Below are positions 49,553 to 58,264 of a DNA stretch of 64,000 bases, piece after piece. The position numbers and the translations under genes were made by a program. Origin of the DNA: an uncultured Sulfitobacter sp. GTDB taxonomy: Bacteria; Pseudomonadota; Alphaproteobacteria; Rhodobacterales; Rhodobacteraceae. The notes under the pieces are model-generated. The model was given only the letters and a program-made list of their open reading frames with translations, ran no database searches and was not told the origin of the DNA. The first letter of the stretch is position 1. Each line of letters opens with the position of its first letter. The stretch spans positions 62,001 through 126,000 of the forward strand of contig NZ_CANMQS010000004.1 of NCBI RefSeq assembly GCF_947500075.1, read 5' to 3'.

Positions 49553-50623
49553 ATGAAGACGGGCTTTAAGGGCACGTTTGTCATCAGCTGGTCGCAAACA
49601 GAAATCGACGGTCTTGATGCCGCACCGGTGCAGAACCTTTCCATAGGGGCGGCATGGGCGTGGCGGGGGGATGCCATCCGGGTAGATGGTCCGAGCGATG
49701 TGTTGCGGCTGGATCAGGCGGACGGTGCAGAAGAACTTCGCAAACGCGCAGCACGTATGGTGCACCGCTTGGTCGGCGCCGCCCTGGAAGGGGACAGGCC
49801 GCGGCCGTTCCTGCGCAAGGCGTCTGGTGATATCCCTTTGATGGACAACAGTTTTGTCGTCACCGATGGCAGCAAAAGCTATACCGTGACGCTGATCGAA
49901 GTCGGCGGTGGCAGCCAGCCTTTGCTGATGTTCCTTGATGCCATTCCGCCGCGCAACACCGACCTTTGGGTGGTGCATCACACGCTGGGCGTGGCGCCGA
50001 AGGATGACATGGCATCGGGTCAGGCGAGCGTGATTTGTTTCACCCCCGGCACACGGGTGCGCACGCCGCATGGGTTGTCGCTGATCGAGGATCTGCGCGA
50101 AGGCGATCTGGTGCAGACCAAGGACAACGGCGTGCAGCCGATCCGTTGGGTCGGCAGCAGACGGATGACCGGCGCGCGGCTGTTTGCGATGCCGCATTTG
50201 CGCCCCGTGCGCATTCAGGCGGGCGCGATGTGTGAGGACATGCCGGATCACGATCTGGTTGTCTCTCCCGACCACCGGATGTTGTTCAAGGGGGCTGCCG
50301 CGCAGGACCTGTTCAACACGCCGGAGGTTTTGGTGGCGGCGAAGGATATGATCAACGGGACTTCGATCACGGTGGATCTGAAGATGCGGGAGGTGACCTA
50401 TGTGCACTTGCTGCTGGATCACCATCAGGTGCTGTGGGCCAATGGGATGGAGACGGAGAGCTTCCACCCGGCGTCGGCGTCTTTGAGTGCGCTGGACGAT
50501 GCGGACCGCGCGCAGCTTTTGGCGGCGCATCCGGAGGTGGCCTATGATCCGCATACCTACGGGAGCTATGCGCGGCGGAACCTGTCGACGTCAGAGGCGG
50601 CGATTTTGCAGCATGCGGCTTGA
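49553..50623 (+). CDS. Hint-domain (hedgehog/intein) protein
   Basis: A 356-residue protein. Residues ~1-155 are an uncharacterised beta-rich N-terminal region. The Hint_2 domain follows from Cys162 (ICFTPGTRVRTPHGLSLIEDLREGD) to about residue 300, with VSPDHRMLFKG and HLLLDHHQVLWANGMETESFHP. Hint domains cleave or splice themselves; the Rhodobacterales versions are mostly of unknown purpose and often occur with RTX or secreted proteins. No Sec signal is visible. An 11-G tract follows the TGA directly. Confidence 0.85.
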   Translation: MKTGFKGTFVISWSQTEIDGLDAAPVQNLSIGAAWAWRGDAIRVDGPSDVLRLDQADGAEELRKRAARMVHRLVGAALEGDRPRPFLRKASGDIPLMDNSFVVTDGSKSYTVTLIEVGGGSQPLLMFLDAIPPRNTDLWVVHHTLGVAPKDDMASGQASVICFTPGTRVRTPHGLSLIEDLREGDLVQTKDNGVQPIRWVGSRRMTGARLFAMPHLRPVRIQAGAMCEDMPDHDLVVSPDHRMLFKGAAAQDLFNTPEVLVAAKDMINGTSITVDLKMREVTYVHLLLDHHQVLWANGMETESFHPASASLSALDDADRAQLLAAHPEVAYDPHTYGSYARRNLSTSEAAILQHAA

Positions 50624-51133
50624 GGGGGGGGGGGTCTCCCAGGCGAGCCTCACACCCCGCCGTGCATTAATGTGGCCGCTACAACAGTAGCGGTCAAAAC
50701 GGGTGCGATTTCATAGCACGTCTTGTCAGAGTTTGCTTCAGCTCGGTTGTCGCGGCTGCGCGGGAACGGATAGCCAGTACTGTTGTTGGTCAAGTTCACA
50801 GGGTTTCTGGCTTTGGGAAGTCTCTAGTCAAAATGACGTGCTCAGACGACTGTCGGCCGAAATTGGATTGCCGGGTTGCTACCGGTAGTCACTATTTGTG
50901 ATCAGGTTCACAATTGCTGGGCGTGCTCTGATCTAGGCTCAGTTTAAGGACCGGCACTTTAAGACATTGCCGATACCGCAGAATGCACTCCTGGGGTAGA
51001 GATCTTGAGCATACTATTGTAAGGTTGTTTTGGGGGTCCCTGAATCTCCCAATGGTAGATCGCCGTATTTTTGCCGCTTTGCAATGCTTTACGTCGTAAA
51101 ACCTGAAGTTAACCCTATTTGAGCGAGTGTTTG
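50624..51133. other. GC-poor intergenic stretch after Hint gene
   Basis: It begins with an 11-G homopolymer (50624-50634), then a hairpin CCGCTAC, loop AACA, GTAGCGG (50676-50693), a likely terminator. GC falls to about 45% between 50881 and 51180. A minus-strand frame 50650-50799 (GTG start, 49 codons) has no clear ribosome site and no recognised similarity, so I do not call it. I see no RNA gene. Confidence 0.5.
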
Positions 51134-51568
51134 ATGCGAAAGAAATTGTACCTTTTCAGTGCCGTTGCCATGCTTTCCTATTCGGGCTGGACCACCGCCG
51201 TACTGGCCGCTCAAGAGCGGTTTGAGTGCACGCTGACGCAGCGTTCAAATCGAGGACCGGTGCCAGAAGTGATTGATGTGATTGTCGATAGATCGCGAAA
51301 CACTGTGCAGGTACAGGATGTATTCACAAGGCAATTGTTCCCAGAGCCGATCTACGCAACGATTACCACGGCGAGCCCCCAGAAAATCTCTGTGCGTTGG
51401 AAGTTGACAGGACTGTCGTATAAGGGATCGGAGACGGCCATCACAGGCGGTATTGTCGATTATAAGCTCAGCATCCGGCTCGATACTTTGAGCGCCAGCC
51501 TCTCAGGGGTCTCACGGGAGTATTACTCTCGGGTGTTTGGTGAGGGCCGCTGTGGCCGTGTCAATTAG
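51134..51568 (+). CDS. Secreted protein of unknown function
   Basis: A 144-residue protein with a signal peptide (MRKKLYLFSAVAMLSYSGW..., cleavage after VLA near residue 26) and a beta-rich mature part with two cysteines (FECTLTQ and EGRCGRVN) that could pair. I do not recognise the family. The gene and its upstream region are clearly lower in GC than the neighbours, which suggests acquisition or weak selection. An ATG five codons earlier is an alternative start, but the signal peptide favours 51134. Confidence 0.65.
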   Translation: MRKKLYLFSAVAMLSYSGWTTAVLAAQERFECTLTQRSNRGPVPEVIDVIVDRSRNTVQVQDVFTRQLFPEPIYATITTASPQKISVRWKLTGLSYKGSETAITGGIVDYKLSIRLDTLSASLSGVSREYYSRVFGEGRCGRVN

Positions 51569-51603
51569 CAAGCGAAGTGGTATCACGGAGTTGAGTAGCC
51601 CCC

Positions 51604-52173
51604 TCAACTCTCCCCCGCACTCCCAATCAACGCCTTAATAATCGCCACAGCACTCTCGCTGTGCCAATTGGCGTCCCCCCGCATCCGCGCGATCTCCTGA
51701 CCTTCGGGATCAATAATCACCGTAATCGGCAGGCCAAAGACCCCCATCTGGCTGGCCAGGGTCTGTTTGGGGTCCTGATGGCGGGGCAGGCTGTCGACGC
51801 CTGCTTCGGCGAAGAACTTCTTGATGCCTTCGGGGGAATTGCGGCCTGATGCGATGGTCACGACCTGAAAGTCATCGCCGCCCAGCTCTTTTTGCAGGGC
51901 GTTCAGCTCAGGCATTTCCTTGCGGCAGGGCGCGCACCATGTGGCCCAGAAGTTCAGCAGCACCCATTGGCCGCGGTAGTCTTCCAGCGTGCCTTTGCCT
52001 GCGCCATCGGCCAGATCAAAAGCTGCGTTGGACGTGGCCACGGGTGTGTCATGCACCACCAGTTTTTTCATGTCGCCTGTCCGTAGGCTGAGGATGTCCG
52101 CGCCCCCGGCAAAGGCAGGGTTTGCACCCACGAGAAGGGCCGTATACACGAAGGCCAGCAGCAGTTTTTTCAT
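51604..52173 (-). CDS. TlpA-like thioredoxin-fold disulfide oxidoreductase
   Basis: A 189-residue exported protein with signal peptide [22 protein letters not shown] and a TlpA/ResA-type domain. The redox motif WCAPC lies in [19 protein letters not shown], and the cis-Pro loop is [10 protein letters not shown]. It would reduce disulfides in the periplasm, for example during cytochrome c maturation. GGAGGAAAG precedes the ATG at 52173. The start is only 22 bp from the divergent argH start. Confidence 0.88.
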   Translation of the reverse strand: MKKLLLAFVYTALLVGANPAFAGGADILSLRTGDMKKLVVHDTPVATSNAAFDLADGAGKGTLEDYRGQWVLLNFWATWCAPCRKEMPELNALQKELGGDDFQVVTIASGRNSPEGIKKFFAEAGVDSLPRHQDPKQTLASQMGVFGLPITVIIDPEGQEIARMRGDANWHSESAVAIIKALIGSAGES

Positions 52174-52195
52174 TCTTTCCTCCGAAGGCAGCACG

Positions 52196-53587
52196 ATGAG
52201 CGACAAAGACGCAAACAAGATGTGGGGCGGCCGGTTCGCCGCCGGACCCGATGCGATCATGGAGGCAATTAATGCCTCCATCGGGTTCGACAAGCGTATG
52301 GCTGCACAAGACATTGCAGGTTCACGCGCCCATGCCGCCATGCTTGCGGCCACGGGCATCGTTGAGGGTAGCGATGCGGATGCGATGAGGGAAGGCTTGC
52401 TCACGATCTTGTCAGAGATTGAAGGGGGCGATTTTGCCTTCTCGACCGCGCTCGAAGACATCCACATGAACGTGGAGGCGCGGCTGAAGGATTTGATCGG
52501 GGAGCCTGCGGGGCGTTTGCACACCGCGCGGAGCCGCAATGATCAGGTGGCGACGGATTTCAAACTCTGGGTGCGCGATCAGCTGGATGCGTTTGACAGC
52601 GGCTTGCTGGCGTTGATCAAGGCGCTCATCAGGCAGGCGGAGGCCGGGGCCGATTGGGTCATGCCGGGGTTCACCCATTTGCAGACGGCGCAGCCCGTCA
52701 CATGGGGGCATCACATGATGGCCTATGTGGAGATGTTCGGGCGGGACCTGAGCCGCGTGCGGGATGCGCGGGTGCGGATGAACGAAAGCCCCCTGGGGGC
52801 GGCGGCGCTGGCGGGCACATCTTTCCCGATTGATCGGGAGATGACCGCGAAGGCGCTGGGATTTGACCGGCCGACGGCGAATTCTCTGGATGCGGTGAGC
52901 GACCGGGATTTTGCGTTGGAGTTCCTGTCCTGCGCCAGCATTTGCGCCATGCACCTGAGCCGTTTTGCGGAGGAGTTGGTGATCTGGTCGTCGGCGCAGT
53001 TCCGGTTTGTGGTGCTGTCGGATCGGTTCTCTACAGGTTCCAGCATCATGCCGCAGAAGAAGAACCCGGATGCGGCGGAACTGATCCGGGCGAAGGTCGG
53101 GCGCATCTTTGGCGCGCAGACAGCGTTGATGATGGTGATGAAGGGGCTGCCGCTGACCTATTCCAAGGACATGCAGGAAGACAAGGAACAGGTCTTTGAC
53201 GCCGCTGACAACCTGATGCTGGCGTTGGCGGCGATGGAGGGCATGGTGCGGGACATGAATGCCAACCGCGAAAGCCTTGCCGCTGCGGCGGGGAGCGGTT
53301 TTTCGACGGCCACGGACCTTGCCGATTGGCTGGTGCGGGTGCTGGGTCTGCCGTTCCGCGATGCGCATCACATCACGGGCAGCCTTGTGGGCATGGCGGA
53401 GAAGGCGGGCTGTGACCTGCCGGATCTGACGCTCGCAGATATGCAGCAGGTGCATAGCGGGATTACGGCGGATGTATTTGGTGTGCTGGGTGTGGAAAAC
53501 TCGGTAAACTCACGTATGTCATATGGAGGTACCGCACCGGAACAGGTGCGCCGCCAGATCGCACGCTGGAAGGAGATTTTGGGATGA
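52196..53587 (+). CDS. argH: Argininosuccinate lyase
   Basis: A 463-residue enzyme that splits argininosuccinate into arginine and fumarate. It has the N-terminal [12 protein letters not shown] motif, [17 protein letters not shown] and the superfamily signature [15 protein letters not shown]. The long frame upstream of 52196 lies in the TlpA gene and is not part of the protein. Its stop overlaps the next start by 4 nt (ATGA), tying it to two small lipoprotein genes. Confidence 0.95.
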   Translation: MSDKDANKMWGGRFAAGPDAIMEAINASIGFDKRMAAQDIAGSRAHAAMLAATGIVEGSDADAMREGLLTILSEIEGGDFAFSTALEDIHMNVEARLKDLIGEPAGRLHTARSRNDQVATDFKLWVRDQLDAFDSGLLALIKALIRQAEAGADWVMPGFTHLQTAQPVTWGHHMMAYVEMFGRDLSRVRDARVRMNESPLGAAALAGTSFPIDREMTAKALGFDRPTANSLDAVSDRDFALEFLSCASICAMHLSRFAEELVIWSSAQFRFVVLSDRFSTGSSIMPQKKNPDAAELIRAKVGRIFGAQTALMMVMKGLPLTYSKDMQEDKEQVFDAADNLMLALAAMEGMVRDMNANRESLAAAAGSGFSTATDLADWLVRVLGLPFRDAHHITGSLVGMAEKAGCDLPDLTLADMQQVHSGITADVFGVLGVENSVNSRMSYGGTAPEQVRRQIARWKEILG

Positions 53588-53763
53588 AAACGCTTGTCGC
53601 GCTGATGGCGCTGACCGCCCTTGTCGCCTGCGGTGCGGATGGGGAGCCTACACAGCCCACCATGAACAGCACGATCACGCTGTCCAACCACGGCATTGAT
53701 GGGCAAACGAACGTGGCGGTGCGCCGTGGGCCTGTCACCTTTGGTCTAGGAGTTGGATTGTGA
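53584..53763 (+). CDS. Small lipoprotein downstream of argH (first)
   Basis: A 59-residue predicted lipoprotein, [17 protein letters not shown], with lipobox LVAC. The mature part is about 44 residues, ending [16 protein letters not shown]. Its ATG overlaps the argH TGA (ATGA), and its TGA overlaps the next GTG, so all three are coupled. No domain is recognised. The short length, clear lipobox and overlap at both ends support it as a real gene. Confidence 0.75.
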   Translation: MKTLVALMALTALVACGADGEPTQPTMNSTITLSNHGIDGQTNVAVRRGPVTFGLGVGL

Positions 53764-53927
53764 AAAAACTGGTACTCTTCGCAGGTTTGCTCATCGCGCT
53801 TGGCGCCTGTGGCGGACCGCCGCCGGATCAGGATGAGCGGGTTCATCTGCGCCATGGCAAAGTTGGGTCTGACCCCGGCGTGAGCATTCACGGCGATATC
53901 CGGGTTGGTGTTGTGAGCAACCTCTAG
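53760..53927 (+). CDS. Small lipoprotein downstream of argH (second)
   Basis: A 55-residue predicted lipoprotein starting at [22 protein letters not shown], lipobox LGAC, mature part ~39 residues ending HGDIRVGVVSNL. GTGA overlap joins it to the first small lipoprotein, and DUF2834 begins 2 bp after its stop. Both lipoproteins end in a short glycine/valine-rich strand, so they may be distant duplicates. Function unknown. Confidence 0.72.
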   Translation: MKKLVLFAGLLIALGACGGPPPDQDERVHLRHGKVGSDPGVSIHGDIRVGVVSNL

Positions 53928-53929
53928 GC

Positions 53930-54247
53930 ATGTCCCCGCTGCGCCTGATCTTCCTCGCCCTTGCGATCTGGGGCGCGATCCATCCGATGTATTACTTCAT
54001 CCGTTGGTTCAATGAGAACGGCTATGACATCATGGCGATGGTTGACGCGTGGCATGTGAATGCGGCAGGCAGTGGTTTGGTCTGGGATCTGACCATTGCC
54101 GCCGTTACGCTGACTGTCTGGATCATCGCAGAGGTGGCCAGGCGCCGGAACTGGATCGGTTTGATCGCCATTCCTGCGACGTTTTGCATCGGGGTGTCTT
54201 GTGGCTTGCCGCTGTACCTCTTTCTGAGGTCAGCGCCAGGTCGGTAG
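53930..54247 (+). CDS. DUF2834 membrane protein
   Basis: A 105-residue protein with three hydrophobic segments (residues ~5-25, 50-70, 76-97) and the short polar links typical of DUF2834. It sits two bases after the second lipoprotein, at the end of the argH run, and is followed by a hairpin. Its role is unknown; the placement between argH and lysA is the main context. Confidence 0.75.
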   Translation: MSPLRLIFLALAIWGAIHPMYYFIRWFNENGYDIMAMVDAWHVNAAGSGLVWDLTIAAVTLTVWIIAEVARRRNWIGLIAIPATFCIGVSCGLPLYLFLRSAPGR

Positions 54248-54280
54248 TCTGGCGCTGGGATATTTAAGGCCAAAAAGAGT
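54231..54280 (+). repeat. Hairpin plus GGATATTT repeat, copy 5
   Basis: A 9-bp perfect stem (CAGCGCCAG at 54231, CTGGCGCTG at 54249, 9-nt loop) spans the DUF2834 stop and is followed directly by GGATATTTAAGGCCAAAAAG then AGT. It ends exactly at the lysA ATG, so the AAAGAG end may act as the lysA ribosome site. The stem likely terminates or attenuates the argH transcript. Confidence 0.65.
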
Positions 54281-55546
54281 ATGGACCATTTCCTTTATCG
54301 CGACGGCGCGCTGTATGCCGAGGATGTCGCTATTTCCGAGATTGCGGCAGCCGTGGGCACGCCGTTCTACGTTTATTCCACAGCGACGCTGCTCCGGCAT
54401 TTCCGGCTGTTTGATGAAGCGCTGGCGGGCATGGACCATCTGGTCTGCTATGCGATGAAGGCCAATTCCAATCAGGCGGTGCTGCGGACGCTGGCGCAGG
54501 CGGGCGCGGGAATGGATGTGGTTTCGGGCGGGGAATACCGCCGCGCGCGGGCGGCTGGTGTGCCGGGCGACCGGATTGTCTTTTCCGGCGTAGGCAAGAC
54601 CCGCGAAGAGATCCGGCTGGCGCTGGAAGGCGGCATCCGGCAGTTCAATGTGGAAAGCGAGCCGGAAATGGCGGTGCTGGACGCCGAAGCACAGGCGCTG
54701 GGTCTGCGCGCGCCGATCACCGTGCGGGTGAACCCGGATGTGGATGCCAAGACACACGCCAAGATCGCAACGGGCAAGTCAGAGAACAAGTTCGGCATCC
54801 CGATTTCCCGCGCGCGGGAGGTCTATGCGATGGCGGCCACCATGCCGGGGCTGGAAGTCATCGGCATCGACGTGCACATCGGCAGCCAGTTGACCGATCT
54901 TGAGCCCTACCGGCTGGCCTACCGCAAAGTGGCGGAACTCACCGAACAGCTGCGCGCGGATGGGCATGGCATCATGCGGCTGGACCTTGGGGGCGGCCTT
55001 GGCATCCCCTATGAGCGGAGCAATGCCGACCCGCCGCTGCCGTCTGACTACGGGCTGGTGGTGCGTGAGGAGTTGGGCCATCTGGGGTGCGAGATCGAGA
55101 TTGAGCCGGGGCGTCTGATCGCGGGGAATGCAGGCCTGATGGTCAGCGAAGTGATCTACGTCAAATCCGGCGAGGGCCGGGATTTTCTGATTATTGACGG
55201 GGCAATGAATGACCTTATCCGGCCCGCTATGTATGAGGCGCACCACGATATCATCCCGGTCATAGAACCTGCACCGGGGGTAGAGCCGCAGCCGATCGAC
55301 ATCGTCGGGCCGGTCTGCGAATCCGGGGATACCTTTGCCAAGCAACGCCTGATGCCGCCGATGAAATCCGGTGATCTGGCGGCCTTCCGGTCCGCGGGCG
55401 CCTATGGTGCGGTGATGGCGAGCGAGTATAACTCACGCCCGCTGATCCCCGAAGTTCTGGTGCATGAAGATCAATTTGCGGTTATTCGCGCACGTCCGAC
55501 CTTTGACGAAATGATAAACCGCGATACCATTCCCCCATGGTTTTGA
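54281..55546 (+). CDS. lysA: Diaminopimelate decarboxylase
   Basis: A 421-residue fold-type III PLP enzyme that makes lysine from meso-diaminopimelate. The PLP lysine is Lys60 in VCYAMKANSNQAVL, the phosphate loop is LDLGGGLGIPY, and the active-site cysteine lies in GPVCESGDTFAKQR. Length and motifs are standard. It follows the GGATATTT repeat, whose AAAGAG end lies right before the ATG. Confidence 0.95.
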   Translation: MDHFLYRDGALYAEDVAISEIAAAVGTPFYVYSTATLLRHFRLFDEALAGMDHLVCYAMKANSNQAVLRTLAQAGAGMDVVSGGEYRRARAAGVPGDRIVFSGVGKTREEIRLALEGGIRQFNVESEPEMAVLDAEAQALGLRAPITVRVNPDVDAKTHAKIATGKSENKFGIPISRAREVYAMAATMPGLEVIGIDVHIGSQLTDLEPYRLAYRKVAELTEQLRADGHGIMRLDLGGGLGIPYERSNADPPLPSDYGLVVREELGHLGCEIEIEPGRLIAGNAGLMVSEVIYVKSGEGRDFLIIDGAMNDLIRPAMYEAHHDIIPVIEPAPGVEPQPIDIVGPVCESGDTFAKQRLMPPMKSGDLAAFRSAGAYGAVMASEYNSRPLIPEVLVHEDQFAVIRARPTFDEMINRDTIPPWF

Positions 55547-55609
55547 CCGCGCAGCCCTGATCCGGGCGTGCGGGGTCGTCTGGATAAGCCGCTTGAAAAG
55601 GGCAAACGC

Positions 55610-58237
55610 ATGACCTCATTCACGCCAAATGACCTGCGCCATGCGCTCAGCCGATTGCGCTGGCCGTTGCGTCTGACCTGGGCGGGGATGCTGGTGGAGC
55701 GTCTGGTCCAGACGCTTTGGCCGCTGATGAGCATCTGTTTGCTGGTTCTGGCTGCCCTGATGCTGGGCATGCAGGACGTTGTGATGATCGAACTGGTCTG
55801 GGCCGGTGTCGTGCTGGCCGCGTTGGGAGGGGTGGCCGCATTGGTCTATGCCCTGCGTCAATTCCGACTGCCCACCAGGGGGGAGGCGATGGCGCGGCTG
55901 GATGCCAGCCTGCCGGGACGGCCCATTCAGGCAATGCTGGACGATCAGGCGATTGGTGACAGTGACGACGCCTCTGTCGCGGTCTGGCGGGCCCACAAGG
56001 CGCGGATGGCGGAACGCGCAGCAATGGCGCGCGCGGTGCCGGGCGATTTGCGGGTGTCCAAACGTGATCCTTTTGCACTACGCTATGTGGCGGTGCTGGC
56101 TTTTGCCATGGCATTGCTGTTCGGCTCTATCTGGCGGGTGGGATCGGTCACGGACATGGTGCCCGGCGGCACTGCACAAGCGGCGGGGCCGGTCTGGGAA
56201 GGCTGGGCGGAGCCCCCGCGCTATACCGGGTTGCCCACACTTTATCTGAACGATCTGGCCGAAGGTGCGCTGGAATTGCCCGAAGGGACGCTGATCACCT
56301 TGCGGTTCTACGGCGACGTCGGGGCGCTGACGCTGGCCGAAACCGTCTCGGGGCGCACGGGCGACTTGCCTGCGGCATCTGACCCCGCACAGGATTTCAC
56401 GGTGTTGCAAGACGGCAGTTTTGCGATTTCGGGACCTGGTGGGCGCAGCTGGGATGTGACCCTGCGCCCGGACATCGCGCCGGAAGTGGAGCTTTTGGGC
56501 GCGCCGGACGTGGCCGCCTTGGGCGAGATGCGCCTGCCGTTCTCTGCCAGTGACGACTATGGCGTGGAAGCGGGGGAGGCGCGCATTGCGCTTGACCTTG
56601 ATGCGGTCACGCGGCGCTACGGGCTGACCATCGACCCTGATCCGCGGGAAGATATCGTTGTGCCCCTGCCGATGCCGATCTCAGGGGACCGCGCATCGTT
56701 TGAAGAAAACATGATCGAGGATTTCTCGAAACACCCTTGGGCGAACCTGCCGGTGCAGATCAGCCTGAGCGTGCTGGATGCCGCCGAACAGGCAGGCCAG
56801 ACCGACCCCAGTGCACTGGTCCTGCCGGGACGGCGCTTTTTTGCGCCTGCGGCGGCGGCGGTGATCGAGATGCGCCGCGATTTGCTGTGGTCCAAGGCCA
56901 ATACGCCGCGCATCGCACAGGTATTGCGTGCGGTCAGTTACAAACCCGAAGATGCGTTCCGCTCCCAGACGACGGCGTTGCGTCTCAAGGGGGTGATCAA
57001 ACGGCTGGAACTGCACGCCAATTACGGCCTCAGCGATGACATTCAGGAAGAACTGGCCGATGATCTGTGGGATCTGGCGATCGAGCTGGAAGAAGGTGTG
57101 CTGGCCGATGCGCTGGAACGGATGCGCCGCGCGCAGGAGCGGTTGCAGGAGGCGATGAAGAACGGCGCCAGCGATGAGGAAATCGCGGAGCTGATGGACG
57201 AGCTGCGCCGCGCAACCGAGGAATACATGCAGCAACTTCAGCGCCAGCAGGCGCAGGAGCGGGAGCAGAACGGCGACCAGCAGGGCCAGCAACAGCAGCA
57301 GGGCGAAAGCATGCAGATGACGCAGGATGACCTGCAACGCATGATGGATCACATTCAGGAGCTGATGGAGCAGGGCCGCATGGCCGAAGCCGAACAGGCG
57401 CTCAAGGAACTCCAGGAGATGATGGAGAACATGCGCATCACCGAAGGTCAGCAGGGTCAGGGCGGGCAATCGCCCGGAGAGCAGGCGATGGAGGGGCTGG
57501 CGGACACCTTGCGTCAGCAGCAAGGTCTCAGCGATCAGGCCTTCCGTGATCTTCAGGAGCAGTTCAATCCCGGCGCGCAAGCGGGTGAATCCGAAGGCAA
57601 CGAGGGCCGCAACGGCGGTCAGGGCCGGGGCCAAAGCCATGAAGGCCAGCAAGGGCAGGGTCAGGGCAGCGGTCAGCAGCCGGGCCAGCAGCGGCAGGGT
57701 CAAAACGGCCAGCAGACCACGCCCGAAGGCGGGGAACAGGGCGAAGAGGGACTGGCCCAACGTCAGGAAGCGCTGCGCAATGAGTTGCGCCGCCAGCAGC
57801 AGAACCTGCCGGGGCAGGGCACGCCGGAAGGCGACGCCGCGCGGGACGCGCTGGACCGGGCTGGCCGCGCCATGGATGACGCAGAAGAGGCGTTGCGCAA
57901 CGACAATCTGGCAGATGCCATCGACAACCAGAGCCAGGCGATGGAAGCCCTGCGCGAGGGCATGCGGGCCTTGGGCGATGCGATGGCCCAGCAGGAACAG
58001 AACCGCCAGCCCGGACAGGGCACAGCAGAATCCGATCGCCGCGCAGACAACCGCGACCCTCTGGGCCGGGAACAGGGCGGCAATGGCGCAAACAGCACCG
58101 ACGCACCGCTGGCGCAAGGACCGGGTGGGTCCGAACGCGCACGGCGGTTGCTGGATGAGATCCGTCGCCGCTCAGGCGAAACCGAGCGGCCGGAGTTGGA
58201 ACGCGACTACCTCAACCGGTTGTTGGAGCGGTTCTGA
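55610..58237 (+). CDS. TIGR02302/DUF4175 family membrane protein
   Basis: An 875-residue protein conserved in Alphaproteobacteria with no known function. Two N-terminal membrane segments (about residues 38-80) and another near 155-175 precede a large, probably periplasmic, domain. From ~residue 480 it is helical and Gln-rich, with coiled-coil character, and residues ~615-740 are a Gln/Gly low-complexity stretch (QGQGQGSGQQPGQQRQGQ). AAAAGGG precedes the ATG at 55610. The CAG-rich DNA is the coding consequence of this tract, not a separate repeat element. Confidence 0.82.
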   Translation: MTSFTPNDLRHALSRLRWPLRLTWAGMLVERLVQTLWPLMSICLLVLAALMLGMQDVVMIELVWAGVVLAALGGVAALVYALRQFRLPTRGEAMARLDASLPGRPIQAMLDDQAIGDSDDASVAVWRAHKARMAERAAMARAVPGDLRVSKRDPFALRYVAVLAFAMALLFGSIWRVGSVTDMVPGGTAQAAGPVWEGWAEPPRYTGLPTLYLNDLAEGALELPEGTLITLRFYGDVGALTLAETVSGRTGDLPAASDPAQDFTVLQDGSFAISGPGGRSWDVTLRPDIAPEVELLGAPDVAALGEMRLPFSASDDYGVEAGEARIALDLDAVTRRYGLTIDPDPREDIVVPLPMPISGDRASFEENMIEDFSKHPWANLPVQISLSVLDAAEQAGQTDPSALVLPGRRFFAPAAAAVIEMRRDLLWSKANTPRIAQVLRAVSYKPEDAFRSQTTALRLKGVIKRLELHANYGLSDDIQEELADDLWDLAIELEEGVLADALERMRRAQERLQEAMKNGASDEEIAELMDELRRATEEYMQQLQRQQAQEREQNGDQQGQQQQQGESMQMTQDDLQRMMDHIQELMEQGRMAEAEQALKELQEMMENMRITEGQQGQGGQSPGEQAMEGLADTLRQQQGLSDQAFRDLQEQFNPGAQAGESEGNEGRNGGQGRGQSHEGQQGQGQGSGQQPGQQRQGQNGQQTTPEGGEQGEEGLAQRQEALRNELRRQQQNLPGQGTPEGDAARDALDRAGRAMDDAEEALRNDNLADAIDNQSQAMEALREGMRALGDAMAQQEQNRQPGQGTAESDRRADNRDPLGREQGGNGANSTDAPLAQGPGGSERARRLLDEIRRRSGETERPELERDYLNRLLERF

Positions 58238-58264
58238 GCCGGGATCAGGCGCAGCAGCAGCGTT

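Noticed and set aside
50650..50799. 49-codon minus-strand frame after the Hint gene
   Set aside because: GTG start without ribosome site, overlaps a hairpin, and no recognisable similarity; listed only inside the intergenic note.
51989..52195. 69-codon extension of argH upstream into the TlpA gene
   Set aside because: argH proteins begin with the KMWGGRF region close to the start, and the extension is antisense to the thioredoxin coding region.
57230..57760. CAG/GGC-rich repeated DNA that could be taken for a tandem repeat locus
   Set aside because: It is in frame and encodes the Gln/Gly-rich segment of the DUF4175 protein; unit length is irregular.
56681..58117. 478-codon antisense frame with hydrophobic Leu/Ala-rich runs opposite the DUF4175 gene
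   Set aside because: The apparent hydrophobicity is the complement of Gln/Gly/Glu codons in the low-complexity tract, not a membrane protein.
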